Positions 1-7,595 are shown, counted from the first letter of the stretch. The stretch: DNA of 8,138 nucleotides from Chitinophagaceae bacterium (GCA_017989935.1 JAGNOY010000074.1:1-8138), one strand, 5' to 3'. Numbers and translations: made by a program. The notes: generated by a model from the letters alone, not told the origin.

Positions 1-345
1 CATTAGATTTATAAGTTAGTTTAGCGGATAGTCAATAAATAGTTTCATCTACGCCACTATTATCCAAACTCGCACATCAACATTTTCGCTATATTGCAAC
101 ATTCGCATGTGCTCAAACAGTGGATAAAAGTTTGGCTTCGATTTCAATATTTTTAGCTGCCTCGAATCTTAGGCCGTCCAATTCATGAGGAAGATACAAA
201 CAAGCATGTTTTGACTTTGCTCGCACTTAATATTTGACATATAATTTATTATTTTGATTCAATTAGTTTAATAAATAAAGATTTCAAATTACACCTATAC
301 TAAGCTTCATCTTTGACAAGCATCATCAATGTGTATGTAAACTTG

Positions 346-470
346 TATTGTGGCAAGGATAGAGCGGATACCCCGCATCCCGAGAGGCTTTCTATAATTT
401 TGTCTTGTTCCGAATTTGGTTTGCCGATTCGGGAGAGGAGTATGAGCGATAGCCTGTCTGCCACCCAAAT
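346..470. repeat. GC-rich intergenic patch, possible small dispersed element
   Basis: The patch stands out from its surroundings: half of bases 361-440 are G or C, against under one fifth for 231-310. It contains a 6-base inverted repeat, CCGAAT at 410-415 and ATTCGG at 427-432, with an 11-base loop. It also has a short GGAT/ATCC pair around a CCCCGC core near 367-380. Its composition and wording resemble short non-coding patches I loosely recall from intergenic regions of Bacteroidota genomes, but that is memory rather than a search result. No second copy occurs in this window, so repeat status is inference. The edges are approximate. Confidence 0.3.
410..432. repeat. Short inverted repeat in the GC-rich patch
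   Basis: CCGAAT at 410-415 is the exact reverse complement of ATTCGG at 427-432, with 11 bases between. The stem is short and no T-run follows on either strand, so it is not a good intrinsic terminator. It lies about 50 bases past the stop codon of the leftward dehydrogenase gene, where an RNA 3' structure would be plausible. Confidence 0.35.
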
Positions 471-480
471 AAAAATTAAA

Positions 481-2031
481 CTAAGAAGAAATGCTTGCTT
501 TAATTTTATCGACAATACGCATGCCATCCATCGCCGCACTTACGATACCACCTGCATAACCTGCTCCTTCGGCACATGGGTATAAATTTTCAAGTTGAAG
601 ATGATGCAAGTTATCTTTGTCACGAGGAATTTTCACAGGCGATGAAGTTCGACTTTCTGTGGCAACTACCACGGCTTCTTGAGTCAGAAAACCTTTCATT
701 TTTTTGCCAAAAAGTTCAAAGCCTTGGGCTAAACTACGAGAAATATCTTTTGGAAAAATCGCATGCAAATTTGAGGAAGTGACACCTGGAATATAAGAAC
801 ATGCAGGTAAGGTTGATGAGTTTTTTTGTTGCACAAAATCAGTTAATCTTTGGGCAGGTGCAACAAATCTTCCTCCGCCAAACTTGAAGGCTTTTTCTTC
901 GATTTGACGTTGAAAGAGTAATCCGCCTAAGGCGGTATCATTTAGATAATCTTGTGGTTGCACACTAACCACCATACCGCTATTTGCGAAAGGATTATTT
1001 CTTTTAGATGGGCTCCAACCATTGACTACTAAGGCTCCTTGATGAGTGGACGCAGGCGCAATAATACCTCCAGGGCACATACAAAATGAAAATACACCTC
1101 TTCCATTGACTTGTTCGACTAGGCTATAACTTGCAGGAGGCAACACATTATTTCGTGCTTTGCCATGATATTGTATTTCATCAACCAAGGCTTGAGGATG
1201 TTCTACCCTCACGCCTAAGGCAAATGGTTTTGCTTCAAGAAGAATTTTATGTTGAAATAAAAGTTCATAGATATCATTTGCTGAATGTCCTGTAGCTAAG
1301 ATTACATGTTTTGCTGGAATCCGGATTTGTTGATTAAATACAAGTTCCTTTATGTGCGTTGATGTAGCGACTAGATTTGTCAATTTGGTATTAAAATGAA
1401 TTTCACCACCACAAGAGATAATCATCTCGCGCATAGATTCTATAATATGTGGAAGTTTATTGGTGCCTATATGTGGGTGTGCTTCGTAGAGGATATTTTC
1501 ATCCGCCCCAAAATCATGAAACCAACTTAATACCTTCTGAATATCACCTCGTTTATTGCTACGTGTATATAATTTTCCATCGCTATAAGTACCTGCCCCA
1601 CCTTCACCGAAACAGTAATTACTTTCTTCATTCAGGATACCTTCTTTATTTAAGATGGCTAAATCTCTTCTTCGTGATCTCACATCTTTACCTCTTTCGA
1701 ACAGAATGGGTTTGAGCCCAAGCTCTATACAACGTAATGCGGCAAATATACCAGCAGGTCCGGCTCCTATAATATGCACGGCTGTTTGCAGACTTACATT
1801 GGAACCTTGAAAAGTATAAGGCCAGGCTGGCAAACTAGATTGACCAATAGCAACCTGAAGTTTAAGTAAAATTTTAATTGATCTTCCGCGAGCATCAATT
1901 GATTTACGAAGAATTCTGTATTGTAAAATTGAATGCGGTGGCATATTCAATTGTGACTGAATACAAGCTTTTATTATATCGATTGAGGCATATTGCTCTG
2001 GGAGCAACTCTAGTGAAATTTCTTGTACCAT
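481..2031 (-). CDS. FAD-dependent dehydrogenase (COG2509-type NAD(P)/FAD oxidoreductase)
   Basis: This is a complete 516-residue flavoprotein of the poorly characterised COG2509 family, expected to be cytosolic; its substrate is unknown. An N-terminal domain of about 80 residues carries the RKSIDAR segment (43-49) typical of the family. A Rossmann FAD-binding segment follows, with the dinucleotide motif GAGPAG at 89-94 and an acidic residue in FERGKD (111-116) placed to bind the ribose. Further family marks are the FGEGGAGTYSDGKL motif (141-154), an ATGHS segment (246-250), FSFCMCPGG (314-322), and a C-terminal SRTSSPVKIPRD followed by CAEGAGYAGGIVSAA (486-500), the usual second FAD contact. 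Length matches intact homologues and nothing appears truncated. The ATG at 2031 has no Shine-Dalgarno sequence and is chosen because the N-terminal domain begins immediately after it. The gene lies 138 bases downstream of the CHU_C-protein gene in the same direction, with no obvious functional link. Family assignment is firm; physiological role is not known. Confidence 0.92.
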   Translation of the reverse strand: MVQEISLELLPEQYASIDIIKACIQSQLNMPPHSILQYRILRKSIDARGRSIKILLKLQVAIGQSSLPAWPYTFQGSNVSLQTAVHIIGAGPAGIFAALRCIELGLKPILFERGKDVRSRRRDLAILNKEGILNEESNYCFGEGGAGTYSDGKLYTRSNKRGDIQKVLSWFHDFGADENILYEAHPHIGTNKLPHIIESMREMIISCGGEIHFNTKLTNLVATSTHIKELVFNQQIRIPAKHVILATGHSANDIYELLFQHKILLEAKPFALGVRVEHPQALVDEIQYHGKARNNVLPPASYSLVEQVNGRGVFSFCMCPGGIIAPASTHQGALVVNGWSPSKRNNPFANSGMVVSVQPQDYLNDTALGGLLFQRQIEEKAFKFGGGRFVAPAQRLTDFVQQKNSSTLPACSYIPGVTSSNLHAIFPKDISRSLAQGFELFGKKMKGFLTQEAVVVATESRTSSPVKIPRDKDNLHHLQLENLYPCAEGAGYAGGIVSAAMDGMRIVDKIKASISS

Positions 2032-2037
2032 AAGGTG

Positions 2038-2054
2038 TTAGGTTTTTATCCTAA
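2038..2054 (-). other. Small hairpin next to the dehydrogenase start codon
   Basis: TTAGG at 2038-2042 and CCTAA at 2050-2054 form a 5-base-pair stem with a 7-base AT-rich loop. It lies 6 bases before the start codon on the transcribed (minus) strand. It sits where a ribosome binding site would be, and no Shine-Dalgarno sequence is present. A stem this short could arise by chance, so a role in translation control is only a possibility. Confidence 0.2.
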
Positions 2055-2105
2055 AAATGTATGCGAAAATAAGTGCTAAATATACAAAGGTGCGAAGGTA
2101 ATTTT

Positions 2106-2113
2106 CAAACCTA
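2106..2113 (-). promoter_or_regulatory. Candidate Bacteroidota -7 box upstream of the FAD dehydrogenase gene
   Basis: On the minus strand these bases read TAGGTTTG, matching the Bacteroidota -7 consensus TAnnTTTG. They would give a leader of roughly 70 bases before the ATG at 2031. No TTG-type -33 element was found at the usual distance (about 17-23 bases upstream), so this is a weak, single-box prediction. If real, it means the dehydrogenase gene can be transcribed independently of the upstream surface-protein gene. Confidence 0.22.
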
Positions 2114-2169
2114 CTAGACAACTTTTATTTTCTCGGAATTTAAATTTTCATGAATGCTAAGAGATGAAC

Positions 2170-5004
2170 TTATCGAATCAAATTAATATCGCCTTTCTTG
2201 ATAATATCCCCACAAGTTGTTTTTGCTTTGATATAATAATAATATACGCCTATATCAGCGTTTCTGCCAGCAAACCTTCCATCCCAGCACTCTTGTGTAG
2301 ATTTAGTAGCATAGACTTGTTGCCCCCATCGGTTATAAATAATCAGGCTAAAGCTTTCAAGGATTGGCCAATGTTTCATACCAAAACAATCATTTGTTTT
2401 ATCGCCATTCGGAGAAAATGCATTAGGTATATAGAATGATGAAGCGGAAGTTGAATCTACTTTAATGAATGAAGTAATAATACTATCACAACCTGCTGCG
2501 TTTTGTAAGGTATCTACATAGGTTCCACTTGAACTATATACATGATTGCCTACTTTAAAAGTATTGCCATTACATAAAACGACTTGTTGATTGCTATAAG
2601 AAATTTCATTCACTTTTAGATCTGTTTGTATAATTGAATCACAGCCAATAGCGGTCTTAACTGTGTCAATGTAAAATCCTGTCGCAGAATAAGTATGCCC
2701 ATTGATAACAATTTGCTGTCCTTTACACAAATCTATTTGTTGAGAAAAAGTTGATTGAGGGAGTATGGTCAAGTTAGTATGAATGATAGTATCACAGCCA
2801 ATTGAAGCTTTCAAGGTATCGCTATATTGTCCGCTTTGTGAATAGGTATGTCCATTAACCACACATTGCTGCCCGTTACATAAAATGGGTGAAGTATAAA
2901 TATTCAAATAATTCGCGCCAACAAACCTAAATGTTTGACTACTTCCACCGCACAAGGCATTTTTTATAACCAATACATGATATACCTTGCCATTCGTGAT
3001 ACTCAACAAAGTATCATCAATCATACCAGCTCCATTATGATTTTGCACAACGGTGTTGGTGATGCTATCTGTCCAAATGTAAGTATACTGCGCACTAGGG
3101 TCTGCGTTATTTAGATGTATCGAAGCCTGAAGACAATCGATTGTCAAACTAGCATTTAAAGAAGTGGTGTCAATACAAACTTGAGAACGAGGTTCTGTTG
3201 CCACAAAACTTTGTCCGCTTATATATAACAAACCATTAGCGCTATGATATTTAATATCATACACATGACCAGTAACACCTGAAATTTGTATATCAGGTAA
3301 AACATTAAAATTAGTTCCATCGAAAAGAAATACTTTTATGTTTCCGTTATCACCACCAACATATACATGATCACATTCATCTGCATAAATACCTCCTTGA
3401 TTTTTCAACACAAACCCACTGATAGTATAAGGATTTCCAACTGCCAATCCCGTGGCTTTGCTATATGCCTTTAAAATATTTCCATCATAATAATAAAGAA
3501 AATTTTGGTTGACATGTAAAGCATTAAAACCATTTGAGGCATATGGACTTAAATAGGGCTTATTATCGGCTTCATTAAAAGAGGCCACCCCAGAAGGCAT
3601 GATCCAATTATTGCCATTTAAAGTTGTATTAACATGAATAAGCACATTATTCAACGATGTATCGTTACCACATGCCATGGCTACAAAAATTTCACCATTT
3701 CCGGAGATCGTAGAATTGAGGATATCTTGAAATCCAGGTGCTGCACCAGACACATTTGACATAGTAAATCCTCCTAAAGCATCAATCACACCTAAATTTA
3801 TATTGGTTGTTGTACCTCCACCAAAACCTAGAATTTTCCCATTTGAACAATCAAAATTCATTTCCCAGAGTTCTTCAAAATTTGAGTTTGCTGTCGAAAT
3901 AAAATTATCATAATTCCCATTAGCATCACAACGAACAATCACTGTGCCCGTAGATACCCAACCTTGTCCCATGTAAAATTTCCCGCTCAATTTATCTACA
4001 ACAAAGTTTGAAACTTTACCTACAACTGCGCCTGAATTCCATGAAGGTGAAACAAGAACGCCATTAAATGTCCAGAGTAAGGCACCCGTTGGTGAATACT
4101 TGGCCACTTTAGAATTCACTGAGCTTCCAAAATAATCACCTCCTCCAAATACGTATAAATTTCCAGCATAGTCATAGTCAACATCAAAACCCCGATTACT
4201 GCCATTCCCTGCTATATTAGTTAAAGTAGTGATTGGTGTTACCCATGGATCAATGATGATTTTTTTATTTTTGTTTATAGGTTCTAGAAATTCAAAACCA
4301 ATTTGTTGGTTTTTCATGGTATATGCACAAGCGATTGCAGTGCCATCTTCATAAAATGCTTTCAATTCTTTTTCTTCCCAATCACCTACCTGAGTTTGAA
4401 TGCGAAGTTGGTTATTTTTTAGGGTTACAGGATGATTTGGATATTCAAATTGAACTTGGGTTAAGTCAAATCCTTTATTCAAAATTAATGAATATTCAAT
4501 GCCTCCTTTTGGATGAATCACATAATCAACATCTATATGATTATATAAATTTGAGTAGCGTATTTTTTTAAACCCATAACTATTCAGCTTTGACTCTCCG
4601 TATGGAAAATAGTGGCTACTTTTTTCGAAAGTCTCTATGACACAATTCTTATTTCCATATAACCAATTCATGGTGATTTTGTCTTCTTGGAAAATATACT
4701 TATGAATTCTGTCGGCTTTGTCAATTTTCTCGGATTCAATTTGGGTTTCACTTTTTCTGATCGCTTTTTTCAACTCCCAAACAAATCCTGATGAATTAAA
4801 ATAAATGATCATACCCTTGTGATCAATAGCAAAATGGACAGGCTTCATCTTTGAAATAGGCTGATCAAATTGCCCTTTATTTTCAATAAAATAATCTGTT
4901 TGAAAAATATCTTGACTTAAAAAAGGTGCTGCTTTAAACTCTTGTGCAAAGGATGAATCTGCTAATAATATTAAGCAGAAAACCATACGAATAAAGATTC
5001 TCAT
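2170..5004 (-). CDS. Secreted T9SS-type protein with KGQF N-terminal domain, cysteine repeats and CHU_C sorting domain
   Basis: This is a complete 944-residue protein, predicted to cross the inner membrane by Sec and the outer membrane by the type IX secretion system. Residues 1-20 form a signal peptide (hydrophobic VFCLILLA core) with likely cleavage at SFA|Q. Residues about 38-255 resemble the DUF7948-like domain found at the start of SBBP-type proteins: ENKGQFDQ near 41-48, then HIDVDYVIHPKGGIEYSLIL and an IDPW motif at 251-254. Residues about 260-600 contain repeated short beta-strand phrases (DYAGNLYVFGGG, AKYSPTGALLWTF, IYADECDHVYVGGDNGNI) suggesting a beta-propeller. Three 51-residue cysteine repeats occupy about 708-852. 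Residues 857-944 are a gliding-motility-associated C-terminal domain (CHU_C, type B): IPNAFSPNGDKTND, YNRWGQQVY, a WDGR segment and the closing KGDINLIR. Substrate or ligand is unknown; adhesin or surface structural protein is the likeliest role. No SprF/PorP-like partner gene is visible nearby. The ATG at 5004 is fixed by the signal peptide. Confidence 0.9.
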   Translation of the reverse strand: MRIFIRMVFCLILLADSSFAQEFKAAPFLSQDIFQTDYFIENKGQFDQPISKMKPVHFAIDHKGMIIYFNSSGFVWELKKAIRKSETQIESEKIDKADRIHKYIFQEDKITMNWLYGNKNCVIETFEKSSHYFPYGESKLNSYGFKKIRYSNLYNHIDVDYVIHPKGGIEYSLILNKGFDLTQVQFEYPNHPVTLKNNQLRIQTQVGDWEEKELKAFYEDGTAIACAYTMKNQQIGFEFLEPINKNKKIIIDPWVTPITTLTNIAGNGSNRGFDVDYDYAGNLYVFGGGDYFGSSVNSKVAKYSPTGALLWTFNGVLVSPSWNSGAVVGKVSNFVVDKLSGKFYMGQGWVSTGTVIVRCDANGNYDNFISTANSNFEELWEMNFDCSNGKILGFGGGTTTNINLGVIDALGGFTMSNVSGAAPGFQDILNSTISGNGEIFVAMACGNDTSLNNVLIHVNTTLNGNNWIMPSGVASFNEADNKPYLSPYASNGFNALHVNQNFLYYYDGNILKAYSKATGLAVGNPYTISGFVLKNQGGIYADECDHVYVGGDNGNIKVFLFDGTNFNVLPDIQISGVTGHVYDIKYHSANGLLYISGQSFVATEPRSQVCIDTTSLNASLTIDCLQASIHLNNADPSAQYTYIWTDSITNTVVQNHNGAGMIDDTLLSITNGKVYHVLVIKNALCGGSSQTFRFVGANYLNIYTSPILCNGQQCVVNGHTYSQSGQYSDTLKASIGCDTIIHTNLTILPQSTFSQQIDLCKGQQIVINGHTYSATGFYIDTVKTAIGCDSIIQTDLKVNEISYSNQQVVLCNGNTFKVGNHVYSSSGTYVDTLQNAAGCDSIITSFIKVDSTSASSFYIPNAFSPNGDKTNDCFGMKHWPILESFSLIIYNRWGQQVYATKSTQECWDGRFAGRNADIGVYYYYIKAKTTCGDIIKKGDINLIR
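2449..2883 (-). repeat. Three tandem 51-residue cysteine repeats in the CHU_C protein
   Basis: Residues about 708-852 of the protein consist of three units with a period of exactly 51 residues (153 bases). Each unit opens with a C-x-G motif, continues with a V-x-x-H-x-Y segment, a G-x-Y-x-D-T segment and a GCD-(S/T)-II segment. Paired cysteines are at 709/737, 760/788 and 811/839, always 28 residues apart, suggesting one disulfide per unit in the exported protein. Similar GCDS-type units are common in Bacteroidota surface proteins just before the sorting domain and probably act as stalk or spacer modules. The units have diverged in DNA sequence, so this is not a recent duplication. Confidence 0.85.
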
Positions 5005-5017
5005 TAATTTAATTTTA

Positions 5018-5025
5018 GTCTAGAC
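5018..5025. other. 8-base perfect palindrome before the CHU_C-protein gene
   Basis: GTCTAGAC reads identically on both strands and lies 13 bases upstream of the ATG at 5004. It lies in an 88-base gap (5005-5092) that otherwise shows no TAnnTTTG box, no Shine-Dalgarno sequence and no terminator hairpin. It could be a protein-binding site or simply chance; one site is not enough to say. Confidence 0.2.
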
Positions 5026-5092
5026 GACAAAATACAACTTTACGTTTGAATATCGCTAAACAAATGAAACATAATCTAAACCCAATCAGCAC

Positions 5093-7579
5093 CTAGGGAT
5101 TCACCATAATTTGGTTAGTTGTTGTATTCCAATAAACATATACCCCATTTGGACCTGATGATGGTAAATTGGCAGCAGCATCCGCAGCATTTGCAAAACG
5201 AGGTAGTTCATTATATCCAATAATAACTCGGTTAGATTGAGTATTATTGGCTCCAGCTTGATACCCAATGGCTATTACATTACTTTGGGTTGTCATAAAT
5301 TTTCCGGCTTGATAACCGATGGCAATATTATCAGAACCTGAAGTCGTATTAAATAAAGTTTCGAAACCTAAAGAAGTATTTTCTGTGCCTGTAGACAAAT
5401 TATAACCAGCATATGAACCAATCAAGGAAGATGAATTAGAAGTATTATTTTGAAGCCCTCCTACGTGCACACCAACAAATACATTATCATTCCCTGTGAT
5501 ATTTCTAATTCCACTATGCCAACCTATATAACAATTTCTGTCCCCAGAATTTTTTAATCCTGCTGCTGCGACTCCGATTGTTGTATTACCTGTACCAGAA
5601 ATGGTGGTTTCATTTGAATTATAACCAACGGAAATTGATGATTGTATATTGACCCCAGATTTATAGGCCTTCCATCCAATGGCAGTGTTTGCATTACCAG
5701 TACAACCGCCTGTCAATGCATCATTGCCAATAGCTATATTATTGTTGGTAGATAGATAACGACCAGCATACGTACCGATAGCAATATTGCCTATTGCGTT
5801 AGAGCCCGCCAAAGCATAAGTACCAATAGCTATATTATTAGTTTGCGAATCAGGAATTATTTTACCAATGGAAGCAAAAGCATAGCTTCCGATAGCAATA
5901 TTATCTTTTAAGAAGGTATTGCCATAGCCATTTCCATAGTTTGGCACACCTGTATTATTTCCAATAAATACATTATCGCTTAACTTAGTCTGATAGCCAC
6001 CAGCTGCATTTCCTATGGCAACATTATTGGTTAAAATAGTTCCTTGAGTCATGGCTCCTCCGATAGCAATATTTATTCCACCACTTATAAACTCTCTCAT
6101 GGCAGTTGACCCAATAGCCACATTATTACTAAGGCTTTGGTTATTTTTCATAGCATCTAAACCCAATGCAATATTATTATTTCCAGCATTCGAATTAGGC
6201 ATGGCATTTTTCCCAAAAACAATATTCCCTCCATTTGACAAATATCCAAATGGCGAATTATTCACTTTAAATTTAATGGCTTGTGTATCTTGAGTGCCGA
6301 TAAACTGTGAGGTGCTTAAACCAATATTTCCATTTGTTTTCCATACCGAATTGCCATTTGCTGTATCTAAATTTTTCCAACTTGCATTTCCATTTGCATC
6401 AGAGGTAAGAATTTTATCTACTCCAGGATTTCCACCTGCAATCCTAAGTGCCCCTAAAACTTCTGTTTTACCATTTGAAGCTAATTGTACATGAGATATA
6501 TTATTTGCTCCTAAAGTTAATGTGCTATTTTCTCGATTCATAATAAAAGAGGCATTGCCATTGTTGTAAATATCTAGTCCATCAGTGAATGCATGTCCAG
6601 TAGCTCCATTCGTTAATTTTAATGTATCTCCAATTGTATTTTGATTAAAATGTACCTGAGCTGCTGGCAATGCACTTCCACCAATGCCCACATTTTCGGA
6701 ATTAAAATCAACATTAAACTTTAATTTACTAAAATTTGATTTATAAATTGAAATCCCGATATTACCACTAGTCGATAATAAAAAAGGCCCGCCATTATTT
6801 CCAAACGCGAGCATGTTTGCATATGGGTATTGCGCTTCGATACCATTATATCCACCAGGATATAGGCTACCGTATTTAGTAAATGTTGCGTATTTATTGG
6901 CAATATCATTATACATTGAAAATGAGCCAAAGCCAATGGTATCTTTATTTCGCATACGGATAAATTCGCTTGAAGAATTTGTTTCAATTTGAACCTTCAC
7001 ACCCACATCAGGTGTATTTGTACCAATTCCAATATTTGTTCCATTATCGAATATTTGCGAGTTAATTTCTTCACTACTCGAACCACTTGAATTAAATTTT
7101 GAAAGATAATGTTGTATCCCTGCCCTGCTTTTGGTATTTTCATCAGTAACTACCTCTTTTGCAAGCCCGGCCTTTTCTGCATAAATTGCATAAGGAACTG
7201 AAAGTAATTGAGTAATACCAATCTCATTAAATTCATTCCCATCATTTGGGTCTAAAGACACTCGAATATATTTATTACCACTTTCCCATTTAACTCCTAT
7301 CATACTTCCATACAATGATTGACCACTACCAATTTTCAATTGATAAAGGCCAAATTCATTGGTTTCGATATGCTGAATCTCTTCGAACTCGGACTGAGTG
7401 GCATTTATGTCAGGTAAAATAGCAAGTTTGATCGCAAGTTTTTGATTCTTTAAAGGATTCCCTGTTATGTCTCTTGCCACACCTTGATAATTAAACTGGT
7501 AAGGAATTTGAGCAACAACTCCATGCTGAAAACCCGCTAATAGGCATATCAACAGGATTTTTTTATACAAAGATTTCAT
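5093..7579 (-). CDS. Secreted fibre-like protein with YadA-head-type beta-roll repeats
   Basis: This is a complete 828-residue protein, probably extracytoplasmic. A Sec signal peptide covers residues 1-23 (core ILLICLLAGF, cleavage near VVA|Q). Residues about 25-135 match a module common at the start of Bacteroidota surface proteins: a FNYQGVARD opening, NPLKNQKLAIKLAIL, and a close at VPYAIYAEKAG. A linker containing NSQIFDNGTNIGIGTNTPD (174-192) leads into low-complexity, Gly/Asn-rich segments with phage-tail-fibre-like phrases such as ILTSDANGNASWKNL (390-404). Residues about 452-788 are some 20 repeats centred on N-I-A-I-G. The end (about 790-828) is an ANAADAAANLPSSGPNGVYVYW-like segment (792-817) closing with NQIMVNP. 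No T9SS type A or type B C-terminal domain, no membrane anchor and no peptidase S74 chaperone domain are seen. It starts at the ATG at 7579, set by the signal peptide, and shows no Shine-Dalgarno sequence. By analogy with trimeric autotransporter heads it may form a trimeric fibre or adhesin; this is inference. Confidence 0.85.
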   Translation of the reverse strand: MKSLYKKILLICLLAGFQHGVVAQIPYQFNYQGVARDITGNPLKNQKLAIKLAILPDINATQSEFEEIQHIETNEFGLYQLKIGSGQSLYGSMIGVKWESGNKYIRVSLDPNDGNEFNEIGITQLLSVPYAIYAEKAGLAKEVVTDENTKSRAGIQHYLSKFNSSGSSSEEINSQIFDNGTNIGIGTNTPDVGVKVQIETNSSSEFIRMRNKDTIGFGSFSMYNDIANKYATFTKYGSLYPGGYNGIEAQYPYANMLAFGNNGGPFLLSTSGNIGISIYKSNFSKLKFNVDFNSENVGIGGSALPAAQVHFNQNTIGDTLKLTNGATGHAFTDGLDIYNNGNASFIMNRENSTLTLGANNISHVQLASNGKTEVLGALRIAGGNPGVDKILTSDANGNASWKNLDTANGNSVWKTNGNIGLSTSQFIGTQDTQAIKFKVNNSPFGYLSNGGNIVFGKNAMPNSNAGNNNIALGLDAMKNNQSLSNNVAIGSTAMREFISGGINIAIGGAMTQGTILTNNVAIGNAAGGYQTKLSDNVFIGNNTGVPNYGNGYGNTFLKDNIAIGSYAFASIGKIIPDSQTNNIAIGTYALAGSNAIGNIAIGTYAGRYLSTNNNIAIGNDALTGGCTGNANTAIGWKAYKSGVNIQSSISVGYNSNETTISGTGNTTIGVAAAGLKNSGDRNCYIGWHSGIRNITGNDNVFVGVHVGGLQNNTSNSSSLIGSYAGYNLSTGTENTSLGFETLFNTTSGSDNIAIGYQAGKFMTTQSNVIAIGYQAGANNTQSNRVIIGYNELPRFANAADAAANLPSSGPNGVYVYWNTTTNQIMVNP
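5204..6229 (-). repeat. About 20 NIAIG-type beta-roll repeats
   Basis: Residues about 451-792 of the 828-residue protein repeat a core of the form N-(I/V/T)-(A/F/S)-(I/L/V)-G. Cores start at residues 452, 469, 486, 503, 519, 536, 560, 582, 598, 614, 631, 648, 665, 682, 699, 717, 734, 751, 768 and 784. Most intervals are 16-18 residues; two longer ones (24 and 22) surround residues 536-582. The pattern resembles the left-handed beta-roll head of YadA-type trimeric autotransporters, whose units are usually slightly shorter. At the DNA level, a 17-base stretch at 5727-5743 recurs exactly at 5823-5839, two repeat units (96 bases) apart. Confidence 0.82.
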
Positions 7580-7595
7580 AGAAACAAATGTTTTT

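Larger units (their letters stand above)
1..480. other. Intergenic region without a convincing gene
   Basis: This 480-base stretch lies downstream of the FAD dehydrogenase gene and runs to the window edge. Both strands are broken by frequent stops. The only open stretches are short: a 37-codon GTG-initiated frame on the minus strand (226-113) and frames that overlap the 3' end of the dehydrogenase gene out of phase. Positions 231-310 are extremely AT-rich (14 G or C among 80 bases by direct count). Positions 361-440 are 40 of 80 G or C, so the region is compositionally split. No tRNA-like cloverleaf and no terminator hairpin followed by a T-run were seen. A decayed gene on the minus strand cannot be excluded. 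Confidence 0.6.

Noticed and set aside
300..539. 79-codon minus-strand frame overlapping the end of the FAD dehydrogenase gene
   Set aside because: It starts inside the dehydrogenase gene in another phase, has no recognisable domain, and runs through the GC-rich patch, which lacks stops partly for compositional reasons. There is no sign that it is translated.
313..585. 90-codon plus-strand frame with TTG start
   Set aside because: It runs antisense into the well-supported dehydrogenase gene, uses a rare start and has no recognisable family features.
2137..2146. 10-base palindrome AATTTAAATT
   Set aside because: It consists only of A and T in an AT-rich spacer, so it is expected by chance and has no adjoining functional signal.
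5005..5092. Terminator between the fibre gene and the CHU_C-protein gene
   Set aside because: I searched for a GC-rich stem followed by a T-run on the minus strand and found none, so no terminator is called.
5204..6229. Periodic repeats as a CRISPR array
   Set aside because: The periodicity is about 48-54 bases but lies within an intact reading frame, with conserved protein cores and no constant palindromic repeat with unique spacers.
6051..6494. Two plus-strand frames opposite the fibre gene
   Set aside because: They are antisense shadows of the Gly/Asn/Ala-rich repeats and linker; their Pro/Phe-rich content is what the complementary codons produce.
5093..7579. Prophage tail-fibre gene, implying a prophage
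   Set aside because: Some phrases are tail-fibre-like, but there is a Sec signal peptide and the flanking genes are not phage genes, so a host surface protein is more likely.
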